Assembly (NCBI RefSeq): GCF_026210795.1
Contig: NC_089445.1
Span: 2,666,001-2,730,000, forward strand
DNA: 64,000 nt
Direction: 5' to 3'
Source: Rhizophagus irregularis
Lineage: Eukaryota; Glomeromycota; Glomeromycetes; Glomerales; Glomeraceae
Positions within the stretch are counted from its first letter, which is position 1; each line of letters opens with the position of its first letter. Positions 10,564 to 21,142 of the stretch are shown in pieces. Under the pieces are notes generated by a model. The model searched no databases. It saw nothing but the letters and a program-made list of their open reading frames with translations, and was not told where the DNA came from. Position numbers and translations under genes: made by a program.

Positions 10564-12030
10564 AATTAACATCAAGTAATTATAAATTTTCAACGAATAT
10601 TGTGGCGATGTACTTGACAAGCCACATTTATTTGGCTTTACATTATTTGTATACGACTATACGTGGCTTACTAATACGCTTTAAATCTCAGCCTTTTTGA
10701 CCACGTTGGCCACCGCCAGTTGCATAAAACTAAGCCATTCGCAATTTTTTATGATCCTTAAAAACAACCAGATTAATCAGTCTTCGAGTTTATACGAGCA
10801 ATATAGTATAATCTATTTGAGGTCTATTAACTTTCTTTTATACCCTGCAAACACGAGGAATATATTTAATATGACAATATTGGCCTTATTTTTATGTTGT
10901 TAATTAGTTTATCATCAATATATATATGTATATTTTTATATACAATGAGGCGACTGATATAGTAAAAAAAACTCTATTTAAAAATTAATCTTGAGGAACA
11001 ATAATCATAACATTAGAAAAAGTTTCAGATAATTAAAAGATTATGAGTAAGAAATTCAATAGAAATTTTAATCTTTCAAAGATAGTTAAATTTCAGTACG
11101 TCTATACACAAAAATCCTTAAACACTAAGCCTTAACAATTAACAAAGCCGCATTCAAAACCGGAAATAATAACGTGGAAATATTTAATACAATTATACAA
11201 ATAAAATCAATCACCTTGCGTATTGATACTTGGTGATATATTATGGGTTATTTTATAATAATTTATCACATGCCGAAAGAAAAATGAAAAATGTAACTCA
11301 TGGGGCTTTGGAATATATTTTCAAGTCGAAATGGTAAGAATTAATAATATATGTTGAGGATTAAAGCTTGGACTTGAATTAAAACGAGACATTTTCGTCA
11401 AAAATTTTTTGAATTAAAATAGAATCAACCAGCACGTATTATGTGAACCAGAATCTTGCTAATTAATGACAATGTACGGTACGATTGGTACGTAATTGCT
11501 ACATGTAAACTTCCAAGTTTTTACTTTAGATTTAAAACTTTCTAACTGTTTATGGTTTCTCTCAAATCTCAACACGCATCATTCCTCAAGTATTATGATA
11601 TTTGAAATTTATACAGTACGTATTCAAATTTCTACTTTAAATGATCATGTAGTGGTTTTATAAAATTCTTTGTATACAATGGTATGAATCAGATCAATCA
11701 TGATTTAAAAATGAATCTTGAATTCAGTTTCAAATTAGACATATTTCTTTCTACGAATTTTGAACTTTACGTATCATTACTATTTTATTCAAGCTAAAAT
11801 GGACAATTAAAGATATCAACCCTGAAAAAATAATGATCATCTAAGATTTTTCTATACGATTTTATGTTTTACGTAATTTATTATCATTTAATTTATTATT
11901 TATTAATATAATGTAATATATAGCAAGTCTCATTTAACAATTTATTTCAGTATGTTCGTCATCAATTACAATAAAGAACGTTTATTGAACGAACTACTAA
12001 TTAGACTCTTACAGTGAATTAATAATTAGA

Positions 12031-12063
12031 TGTACTGTACGGTCAGCTAAACCGTACTGTACA
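12031..12063. repeat. 33-bp near-palindrome
   Basis: TGTACTGTACGGT and ACCGTACTGTACA flank a 7-nt loop (CAGCTAA); 12 of 13 arm positions pair. GTACGGTACG-like strings also occur near 11475, so this may be the end of a small repeat family. Confidence 0.4.
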
Positions 12064-13205
12064 CAATCATAACTCATCAGTCATTGTACAGTATATTTTT
12101 ATATTTACCAATGTTATCACTTTCGTACATTACAGTTTATCAATTATTCGTGAATGATTTTTGTATTACATTTGAAGATGACATGCATCAAAAAATATCA
12201 GTATTATAAAAAAGGTATATTTGGAAATCTATTTTCTGAACAAAAATACAAAATTTTAAAAAGAAATAAGTTCTATACGAATATAATTCCTTCTTAAAAC
12301 TTTAGTTCCTTCTTTATTAAAAAAAAAATAGCCGAAAAATTTCTCCAAAAACAATTGATTTGATAAATTAAATTGTCAAATCGTGACTAACCTTTTTAAT
12401 GATGAGAATTAATAATCAGACAACAACGAATATACAAATTTTAAACCGAAACCTCATAATTTTGTTCAGCTCCAGTTTTGCCATGCGAGATCTTTAGGGA
12501 CAGTTCATTATCAAAAATGTAGTTTATTCGGAAATTTGAACCAGAAAAGGTTTAACATAATATTTTTACAAAATCATTCATTGTTATACTCACCCACTAT
12601 ATATAAATTAATTAATTAAATTAATAGGTAATATTTTTTTTTTTACTCTTCAATATTTTATAATAAAATTTGATAATTGTAATTTTCTTTTACATGATTT
12701 TTTAAAATTAAAAAATAATTATTCTCCTATGATTTATTATTATTTATTTAGTTATAATGGGATCAATCATCATTTTCGCAATTTTAAGAATATCATTTTC
12801 TTTTAAAATACAATTGAATTTGTTTTATCCATTCTTTGGATGAATATTTCCATCATGTTTTGAAAGTTACATTTTTTTTTAAAAAAAAAACAAAAGTTAT
12901 GGATGGTAAAAGAAATAACAGATAATCAAATGGCACGATATCGCAACTTGAGCAAGCTTCACCTTGATCGATAATATAATAACCATAATGGATTTTATAT
13001 AATTGTGGAATAGTGTTTGAATTTTGATACTCTGATTTACTTGTCATCCGTACATGTGACTGGCGCAAGAGTATCTCAGCTTTGTCTGATGCCTATTTGT
13101 CACATCCGCGTTAAAAAAATCGCGCCCACGAAAAAGGGTGTCGTCAAAAATTTCAAATTTTCACGTGATCGGGTGAATAATTATAAAATAATTTTTATCA
13201 TATAG

Positions 13206-13320
13206 ATTGGTTCGTGGCAGCGGCATTGTCTTCTGTTCACAGACCGCTTCGGATTACCTGTTCGAAGAGGTGGGTGTGCAGGGTTTACCTGGTGCATGCC
13301 GTTTAAAGTCTAATTTTTAG
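13206..13320 (+). other. GC-richer island of unknown nature, possibly tRNA-derived
   Basis: This segment is much less AT-rich than its surroundings. It contains TGGCAGCGGC, loosely like a Pol III A box, and CTGTTCGAAGAGG, loosely like a B box (GGTTCGANNCC), about 45 nt apart. I could not fold it into a tRNA cloverleaf. It might be a tRNA-derived SINE or simply a transposon fragment. Confidence 0.2.
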
Positions 13321-13831
13321 TTATAGGCTTTTAGATTAAGCTTTAGCTTTTCTTTTTTTTATGTACTAGACTACGTAACTTCTCTTCACATTAAAATAAA
13401 TAAATAAATAAATTTATGAAAAAAATTAAAAATTCAATAAAATATCAATTGTTTTGCTTTATGATGCTAAAAACTTCTAGAAGAAATGTTGCTTCTTTTC
13501 CACTAAGAATTTAGATTCGAATTTCAAACATGTGAAACAGAAAGTTATTCTATGGCGAATATTACAATAGAACTTTCATGCAAACTTTACTATTGAGAAT
13601 GTTCTTACAGAACTTCAATCCTTTTATTTTAATAAATCCGGTCAAAAATATGGATTTATTTGCTGATCAGTTCTTTAAAAGGACAAAAGTTAAAAAGTAC
13701 TTAATTGTAAATGTTGTACAAATAATCCCTGACTCCTGGAATCCTCCATGTGATCTACTGTACTACAAGCAGTCTACAAATATATAATAAGTGTGGACGG
13801 GTGGTTTTTTTTAGAATCATTTTTAAAAATT

Positions 13832-16312
13832 ATGGATCAATCAATTAACTCAAATAACACACCTTTAAGTCATCCACTAATTGACTTATCGAATTATACT
13901 TACCCACCAATCGATTTATCAAATGACCCATCTTTAAGTTATTCATCAATTGACTTATCAAATTATACATCCTTAAGCTATCCACCAATCGATTTATCAA
14001 ATGACCCATCTTTAAGTTATTCATCAATTGACTTATCAAATTATACATCCTTAAGCTATCCACCAATCGATTTATCAAATGACCCATCTTTAAGTTATTC
14101 ATCGATCGAATCATCAAATTATACATCCTTGAGTTACCCACCAATTGACTTATCAAATGACCCATCTTTAAGTTATTCATCAATTGAATCATCAAATTAT
14201 GCATCTTTGAGTTATCTACCAATTGATTTATCAAATAATACATCTACGAATTATGACTCACCGAATAATATATCCTTGAGTCATTCAACAATTGACACAT
14301 CTCTAAATCATTCACAAATTGACTTATCGAATAACACATCTTTGAGTCGTACCCCAATTAATTTATTAGATAACACATGGGATTTGAGCCCAGTTTGCAA
14401 AAAGGTACAAGTTCAGGAATCAACATCCTTAAGTTATCCAACACGGGGCACGCTTAAACTAAAAGCTAAGAGATGTAAAGGATGCAAGAAAAAAAGAAAA
14501 CTTGTGAATGAAATTCATCAAATTTGTCATCTATGTTATAAAGCAAAAACAGGCAAACTGAGTGGAAATAAAGTTATTGATGATTTTATAAAAAGCACAT
14601 TAAGTAATTGTGACTCAAGAGCGAAATTAGAATTTGTTCCTTATGATAGATTTAAGGATATAGAATTTGTTGCTGAAGGGGGATTCAGTAAAATTTATAA
14701 AGCTACTTGGATTGATGGTCCAATGTCTGATAATAAATGGGATGAAGAAAAGCAAGAATTTGAACGCCTTGGTGAAATGATAGTTGCTCTTAAGGAACTT
14801 AATAATTCTAATAACATTGATCCTAAAGAGTTAAATGAGGTATGGTATCTTTATGCTATTTACAAATACTAAATAATTGACTTAACTAACAAACTTTTTA
14901 TTTTAGCTTAAAATATTTTATAATTTCATCATAAAAGGAACAACCTCTAGTGATAAGCACAGTTATATTAATCGATATTTGGGAATCACCCAAAATCCAA
15001 TTACCCAAAATTTTATAATAATTACAAATTATTATAAATCAGGAAGTCTAAACCATTATATTTCAAATGATTTTTTTAATATTAGCTGGGAAATTAAATT
15101 AAAAAAGTTGCTTTACATGGGTAATGGTCTTAGAGATTTACACAATTCAAATATTATCCATCAAGATTACCACAGTGGAAATATTTTTAGTAAAGAATCA
15201 AAAGGTACATCTGCTGCAATAACGGGTGATTTTGGAATAAGTAAATCTGCAATTGAATCATCAGATGATGAGGTTTATGGAATCATTCCTTATGTTGCTC
15301 CAGAGGTTTTTCAAGGACAAAAATATACTAAAGCTTCAGATATATATAGTTTTGGTATGATTATGTGGGAATTAATGACAGGTAGAAGGCCATTTTGGGA
15401 TAAAAGTCATGATACAGATCTTATTATTGAAATATGTGATGGTCTTCGTCCTCCAATTGTCACAAATGCACCTGAAGGTTATATTGAATTAATGCAAAAT
15501 TGTTGGCATTCCGATCCAAATAAAAGACCAACTGCCGATGATATTTGGATGAAATTTTGTTATGTTACTAGTAAATTGTATTATGGGAAGGAACGTTACA
15601 ATCAAACTAAAATTATAAATTCACCGGATATCGGGCCTATAACAAATAATCCAGGTGCTATATATAAAAGTAGACCTTTAAGTACAATGATAAAATCTGT
15701 AAAACTTACAAAAAGCTTAAAAATCCAAAGTACTATCCAAGAACTTGGTAAGTATTTATTTTATTCGTATTTGTTTGTTCTACCGAATTTACAGATTTAA
15801 GAAGAACAATCATTAACTATTATTAAAATTTTCATTCATTTTTTCTTAAAGGCAAAAGAAAATTTAACAATAATCTGATTGAAAATGATAATGAAGGTAT
15901 TATAAACTCTCTTTCTTTATAACTAATTTTTATCAAAATATCAATTTGATAACTTTGTTAGAACAAACAATTAATTTTATTATTTTTTTTTTGAAAATAA
16001 AATGTTATTTTAGATAATAGTGTTAAAAAATTTAAATTATGTGAAGATAAACGCGATGGTATGTAATATAATATTCTTTATGATTTTTTAACTTTTTATA
16101 ATCCATTTAAGATTTATGGTTTTTTTCTTTTAGATTACTTATCAAAAGAACTTAAATTTGATATTAACGATAATATAAATTCTAATAAACCTAACATTAA
16201 TAATAGTAAGTAAATAATTAGTATTATAAATCATATATTTTGATAAACTAATTATTTTATTTATTATATACATATAGGTTATACTTCTAAGGAACTTAAT
16301 TTTGATATTTAA
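13832..16312 (+). CDS. TKL-type protein kinase with N-terminal 26-residue repeats
   Basis: Six exons (13832-14839, 14907-15747, 15852-15896, 16014-16058, 16134-16205, 16278-16312) join in frame to 681 residues. Residues about 24-135 are a tandem repeat of YPPIDLSNDPSLSYSSIDLS-like units. A small Cys motif follows (CKGC at 215-218, CHLC at 232-235) in a Lys-rich context, possibly metal-binding. The kinase domain starts at about 275: Gly loop EGGFSKIYK, catalytic Lys321 in VALK, IIHQD with Asp423 and Asn428, GDFG at 443-446, and APE at 467-469. HRD is changed to HQD, so the activation-loop phosphate-binding Arg is missing. The C-terminal tail is spread over exons of 45, 45, 72 and 35 nt and ends ELNFDI. 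Catalytic residues are otherwise present, so it is probably active. Expanded TKL kinases of this form are typical of Rhizophagus; the substrate is unknown. The ATG is chosen because the upstream frame lacks a Met and the repeats begin soon after. Confidence 0.85.
13901..14236 (+). repeat. 78-bp coding tandem repeat
   Basis: About four copies of a 78-bp unit lie in frame within the first exon of the kinase and encode 26 residues each. The first copies are nearly identical at DNA level; the last ones diverge (DLS to ESS, PPI to LPI). Such repeats expand and contract easily, so length variation among strains is expected. Confidence 0.85.
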
Positions 16313-17364
16313 TTTCTTCAAACATAAATTTCAAAGTTAATAGAAGTTTAATACTGCTACTAAATTCACTATCTGATTTAATTTTTAATTTTTATATTTA
16401 CATCTTTATGATTAATAAATATTATGACTATTAATATTAAATGTACTCTCCGCAAAATAAATATTAATCGACGCTAACTTATAAAGTCATATAAATGACA
16501 TGATCTCAGTATATGCCCAAAAAAATGACTAATTATTTGGTAATTAAGAAAGGGGTCTATAAGTTCTTTTTTTTTACATAACTACACAATATTTAAAAGC
16601 GGGCAAAATGGTTTTGTTATATTGTAACTGCTGTAAGCAAGGTCGTTAAATAACTTAGTTATGGATATCAAAAAAAAAGCACACAATTATGATTGCTTGT
16701 ATAATAAATACTGAATGCTTAAAAAAACCACGAACTATTAAACGCTAGTAAGAAGCGATAATTGTGTGATCGATAATCAATCGATAAAAAAAACAAAATT
16801 TTGGATTTCATTCTTGAGTAAAATAAATTCTTAGTAACATGATTTTATAATTCTCAGTATCACGGAAAATTTGTATTTTCTCAACTTAAGTCGGTGTTGC
16901 TTTAGCCTAAATTGAACCGCTTAACCCGCTTTAACGATAATGCCGGCCAGCATTACGAGTTAGGTCTATCGCTTAAAGAATTCAGAATCTTCCATACATT
17001 GTAAATTTCGTTAAACGAATAATAATAAATTACTTTTTATACTTTAAAAAATATGTTTAAAATACATTTTTTTTTTCTTTGTCATATGAATATAATGTAG
17101 GCTAAAATTATAGTGCTGACCAACATTACTCTCAACCAAAAGTTCGGCTATAATCGGTTTAAGACCCGACTGGTTAACCGGGTTAACAATTTACCTGAAG
17201 TTGTACTACAATTTACAAATTACAGTACATGGCGATTTTATTGACTAATTGACATCCAACCTCACTTGTCAACCAAATTGAGTGAATTGACTCATCTATC
17301 CCGAGATACAGTATATATTGACCAAATCAGGAATTTACAAATTTAAGTCATCCAATGTCAAAAC
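16313..17364. other. Intergenic with a CCGGTTAA-type repeat fragment
   Basis: The first 550 bp are plain AT-rich DNA. About 16890-17190 carries GC-richer phrases (CCGCTTAACCCGCTTTAACG, GCCGGCCAGCATTACGAG, CTGGTTAACCGGGTTAAC) that resemble those at 19820-20185, 3' of the second kinase. This suggests related repeat copies or an old duplication including both kinases' downstream regions. The end holds the first copy of the tandem duplication described at 17204-17760. Confidence 0.4.
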
Positions 17365-17455
17365 ATGTCTAAACTGAAAGTTGAAAAATGTAATGAATGC
17401 AAGAAAAAAAGAAATTTCGTGAATGAAATTCACCGAATTTGTCACCAGTGTTACT
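17365..17455 (+). pseudogene. Truncated duplicate of the kinase first exon
   Basis: This fragment encodes MSKLKVEKCNECKKKRN and the second Cys pair (CHQC), then runs straight into leader sequence of the next copy and a stop. It lacks the whole kinase domain. It differs from the intact copy at several codons (for example VEK against VKK, NFV against NFM), so it is not a recent assembly duplicate. Confidence 0.7.
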
Positions 17456-17489
17456 ACAAATTACAGTACATGTCAATTTTATTTACTAA

Positions 17490-17570
17490 GGGGATGGCCA
17501 GAAATGACGTCATTTCCTAAGGGGGCCAAAAATCCCTAAAATTTAAATTACGTCATTTCCGGCCATCCCC
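17490..17570. mobile_element. 81-bp MITE, PIF/Harbinger-like (TAA target duplication)
   Basis: Terminal inverted repeats run about 21 bp (GGGGATGGCC(A/G)GAAATGACGT at both ends, one mismatch). TAA flanks both sides (17487-17489 and 17571-17573). The neighbouring duplicate at 17246-17248 has a single TAA and no insert, so the pre-insertion site is visible in the same window. A 3-bp TWA target duplication and G-rich ends are typical of PIF/Harbinger miniature elements. It is too short to encode a transposase. Confidence 0.8.
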
Positions 17571-17672
17571 TAATTGACGTCCAACCTCACTTGTCAACTA
17601 AATTGAGAGATACAGTATATATATATTGACTAAATCAGGAATTTACAAATTTAAATCATCCAACGTCAAAAC

Positions 17673-19529
17673 ATGTCTAAACTGAAAGTTAAGAAATGTA
17701 ATGAATGCAAGAAAAAAAGAAATTTCATGAATGAAATTCATCGGATTTGTCACCAATGTTACAAAGCAAAATCAGCTGTATTAAGTGGAAATAAAGTTAT
17801 TGATGATTTTATAAAGAGCACATTAGTAATCACGATTATAATTATAGAAAAGCGAAATTAGAATTTGTCCCTTATGGTAGATTCAAGGATATAGAATTTA
17901 TTGCTGAAGGAGGATTTAGTAAGATTTATAAAGCTACTTGGATTGATGGTCCAATATCTAATAAATGGAATGAAGAAAAACAGGAATTTGATCGTTGTGG
18001 TAGAATGATAGTAGTACTCAAGGAGCTTAATAATTCTAATAATATTGATTCTAAGGAATTAAATGAGGTATTGCATCTTTTGACCACAAATATTAATATA
18101 CAGTACAATGAATTAACTAACTAACAACTTTTATTTTAGCTTAAAATATTTTATAATTTCATCTTAAAAAATATGACCACTAATGATGATTACAATTTTA
18201 TTAATAAATATTTTGGAATTACTCAAAATTCCGTTAACCAAAATTTTATGATAATTACAAATTATTATGAATCAGGAGATTTAACACATTTTATTACAAA
18301 GAACTTTTTTAATATTAGTTGGAAAATTAAATTAAAGAAATTGTTTGACATGATCGGGGGTCTTAAAGATTTACACAATTCAAATATTATTCATCAAGAT
18401 TACCACAGCGGAAATATTTTTAGTAAAGAAACAAAAGGTAAGTATAAGACATCTGCAATAACGGGTGATTTTGGGATAAGTAAATCTGCAATTGAGTCAT
18501 CAGATGATGATAATGAAGTTTATGGAATCATTCCTTACGTTGCTCCAGAGATTTTTCAAGGACAAAAATATACTAAAGCTTCAGATATATATAGTTATGG
18601 TATGATTATGTGGGAATTGATGACAGGTAGAAGACCATTTTGGGATAAAAGTCATGATACAAATCTTATTATTGAAATATGTGATGGTTTACGACCACCA
18701 ATTGTTACAAATGCACCTGAAGGTTATATCGAATTAATGCAAGAATGTTGGCACTCTGATCCAAATAAAAGACCAAATGCTCACGAGATTTGTGATATAT
18801 TTACTCGTTATGGTAGTAAATTGTATTATCAGAATGAAAGTTATAATCAAACTAAAATTATAAATTCACCGGATATTGGACCCATAACAACAAATAATCC
18901 AGGAGACATTTATAAAAGTCGACCTTTAAGTACAATGATAAAATCTGTAAAATTTACCAAAAGCTTAAAAAGCCAAAGTATTATTCCAGAATTTGGTAAG
19001 AAATTTGTTTTATTCATACAGTATCTATTTTTTGATTAGCCCGTATTTGCAAAAATTATTATAATTTTGTATATCTATTGTTTTTTTAAAAAATAGGCAA
19101 AAGGAAATTTAACAATAATCTGATTGAAAATAATAATGAAGGTACTAATTTTTCAAAAGTTAAGTTGAAAAGTTTGTTAAAACAATTATAATTTCAACGT
19201 TATTTAGATAATGTTAAAAAATCTAAATTATATGAAAATAAAAATGATGGTACGCCGGGTACGTCTAAAAAACATCCAGAAAATGTTCATATATATTCTT
19301 TATGATATTAATATTTACATTTTTTTTTCTCCTAGATTCCTTAACAAAAGAACTCATATTTGATATTAAATTTGATATTAATGATATCATAAATTCCGAT
19401 AAATCAAACAATAATAGTAGTAAGTGATATTATTAATAACAATATTTCTGTTAAATTGATAAATCCAAACTAATTAATTCCGTTTATTATATAGATTACA
19501 CTACCGAGGAACTTAATTTTGATATTTAA
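17673..19529 (+). CDS. TKL-type protein kinase, paralogue with one-base frameshift
   Basis: Exons are 17673-18067, 18140-18995, 19097-19141, 19208-19249, 19336-19419 and 19495-19529. They match the upstream kinase exon for exon except that the repeat-rich N-terminus is absent; the protein starts just before the Cys motif (CNEC, CHQC). In the first exon TTAAGTAAT of the paralogue is TTAGTAAT here (about 17825), shifting the frame and giving a stop shortly after. The first exon is 395 nt where 396 would keep frame. Downstream, the kinase frame is open and well preserved: EGGFSKIYK, VVLK, IIHQD...N, GDFG, APE, and tail ending ELNFDI. Preservation after the lesion suggests a recent inactivation or a sequencing error. 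Without correction only about 60 residues would be made. HQD replaces HRD as in the paralogue. Confidence 0.75.
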
Positions 19530-19824
19530 TTTCTTAAAAATTAAATTTCAAAATTTGATGCTACACTAAGGCGCTATCGTCGATTAATTCACTCAATTCA
19601 CTTTAAATTTATTTATTAATTTTGGCTCATGAAATTTTTATTTTTATTTTTATTTTATCTTTTATATACTTGATACTATTTTAAAACATTAAATGCAACC
19701 TTTAACATAATTAATTGCCGTAAAAATATCAACCTTGTCGATTACATATATACGTTATATATATATGTGATAATATGATACAGTATAAAAAAAAAGATAT
19801 TTAATAATCTAGAGGATGGAAAAG

Positions 19825-20185
19825 TCTTAACCGGTTAAAACTCAATCCTAGTCAGCATTAAAATTCGGCCAGGATTAGCATCATATATATTTTTAATCCC
19901 GGCCAAAATTAGGCCAGATCAAAACTCTAACTAATCGAAACGAAACTCTGGCCGAAAGTCGAAATTCAGGCCGAAATTGTCTGGCCGGCACTATGAATTT
20001 CGGCCCACATTATGAATTACCTGATGGCTAAACTTTTATCCGAAGTCCCGTGATTTATAATTCTGGCGGGCACTGTAAATTTTGCCAGAATTACAAAATA
20101 TTTTCGGCATTTTAACCTGTTAATAAATGTCTTAACCTGTTAATAAATGTCTTAACCGGTTAACCATTTTAACCGGTTCCAACCT
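19825..20185. mobile_element. CCGGTTAA-flanked repeat element of unknown class
   Basis: TTAACCGGTTAAAACTC at the left faces TTAACCATTTTAACCGGTTC at the right. The inside is GC-richer, with many GGCCGAAA/CGGCC(A/C) phrases (TCTGGCCGAAAG, AGGCCGAAATT, TGGCCGGCAC). A short direct repeat of TTAACCTGTTAATAAATGTC occurs twice near 20113-20155. Similar wording appears at 16890-17190. No transposase frame is visible. Confidence 0.45.
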
Positions 20186-20188
20186 CTA

Positions 20189-20237
20189 GTATATTTATAT
20201 GAAGAGATTATTAAATAATCTCTCCATATAAATATAC
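20189..20237. repeat. Near-perfect 24-bp-arm palindrome (cruciform-prone)
   Basis: Two 24-nt arms, GTATATTTATATGAAGAG... and its inverse, match at 23 of 24 positions around a single central base. Such a structure can extrude as a cruciform or fold as an RNA hairpin. It lies directly against the right end of the CCGGTTAA element. Confidence 0.75.
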
Positions 20238-20956
20238 AATCCCGGCTAATCACATTCTACTGAGTATTGTCATCGGCCATATTGAAAGTTTGATGATCAA
20301 TAGAAGATACGTAATTTTAATTTTCAAAAAAAAAAAAATTCATAATAGCCAATGCCTCTGAAATTATAAATTAAAGTTACTGATTTTAGTTCTAAAAATA
20401 AATTTTGTCATTAACAAAGTAAATTAAGTTTTGCTCATTTAGCATTTCATGAGCTAAGAAATTGAAAAGACCACTCATTGCAACGATAGAAGCATCAATT
20501 TACCTGATTTTTTTTTTAAAAAAAATTGATATAAAGTAAAAGTTTACTCTTAGAGTTAAAACCAGTAGTAATTAATCCTATAATTCATCAATTTATTCGA
20601 AAATCTAACCCCTACCATGAAGAAATTTCTAATTTCATAAATAAAAAGGAGATACAATATATCAAAAATGAATTCTAAAAATCATAAACTTTGACAAAAG
20701 AAAATTAGTCAAACATATTATAAATAGGGATAATGGAAAATATAAATAAACATTATTATTTCGTTCAAATTTCTAAATACACAGGAAACCGTTCCATTGG
20801 GAAATTCTGATATATTGAAAATAAATTTATATATTGTACCATGCATAGTAATCCATTCCAGACCCAACTCCAAGGCTCCGGTTTATTGAAGATCCGGTTT
20901 ATCGAGACTGCTTGTGTAATCCGTTAATTATAAGCAAAGTTTAAAAATAACAAATA

Positions 20957-21142
20957 CAGTCAGACCTCTATAATTGCACTCTCCATAATTGCACCCACTA
21001 TATATACCCTCTTTAAATGCACTTTCTGGTTCAGTCCCAAGCTTATAAAATATATATATAAATGCAGTATAAATGCACACCCCCTCTAAATGCACCATTT
21101 TGAAAATTATGCATATGGTCCCAAGGGGTGTAGGTCAGACTG
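20957..21142. mobile_element. 186-bp MITE, Tc1/mariner-pogo-like
   Basis: The ends are CAGTCAGACCTCTATAATTG and the inverse of CCCTTGGGGTGTAGGTCAGACTG-type sequence, giving an 11-bp terminal inverted repeat (CAGTCAGACCT). TA flanks both ends (20955-20956 and 21143-21144). Inside are several AATTGCAC / AAATGCAC subterminal repeats. CAG-starting ends with TA target sites and ACCTCTATAATTGCAC wording recall pogo/Tigger elements. No transposase frame. Confidence 0.75.

Larger units (their letters stand above)
10506..13831. other. Intergenic with a palindrome and a GC-richer island
   Basis: Mostly AT-rich. It holds a near-palindrome at 12031-12063 and a GC-richer island at about 13050-13320. Frames of about 60-70 codons near 10697-10903, 12853-13068, 13017-13205 and 13578-13787 show no domain and are not called. 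Confidence 0.4.
17204..17760 (+). repeat. Tandem duplication of the second kinase's 5' end
   Basis: Copy 1 is about 17204-17450 and copy 2 about 17451-17760. They share the leader (GACATCCAACCTCACTTGTC / GACGTCCAACCTCACTTGTC), the ATGTCTAAACTGAAAGTT start and the CxxC exon beginning. The junction falls at a shared TACTACAA(A)TT(A)CA string, which suggests microhomology-mediated duplication. Copy 2 is longer because an 81-bp element and its target duplication were inserted. Confidence 0.75.

Noticed and set aside
12853-13068. Minus-strand frame containing DQGEACSSCDIVPFDYL
   Set aside because: The middle looks protein-like, but there is no convincing start, no splice sites and the end runs into a poly-A tract; too weak to call.
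13845-14243. 132-codon minus-strand frame with repeats
   Set aside because: Antisense shadow of the 78-bp coding repeat of the kinase.
17826-17850. A 22-nt intron (GTAATC...TATAG) that might rescue the kinase 2 frame
   Set aside because: Too short for splicing, and joining there does not restore the kinase frame; a one-base deletion explains it better.
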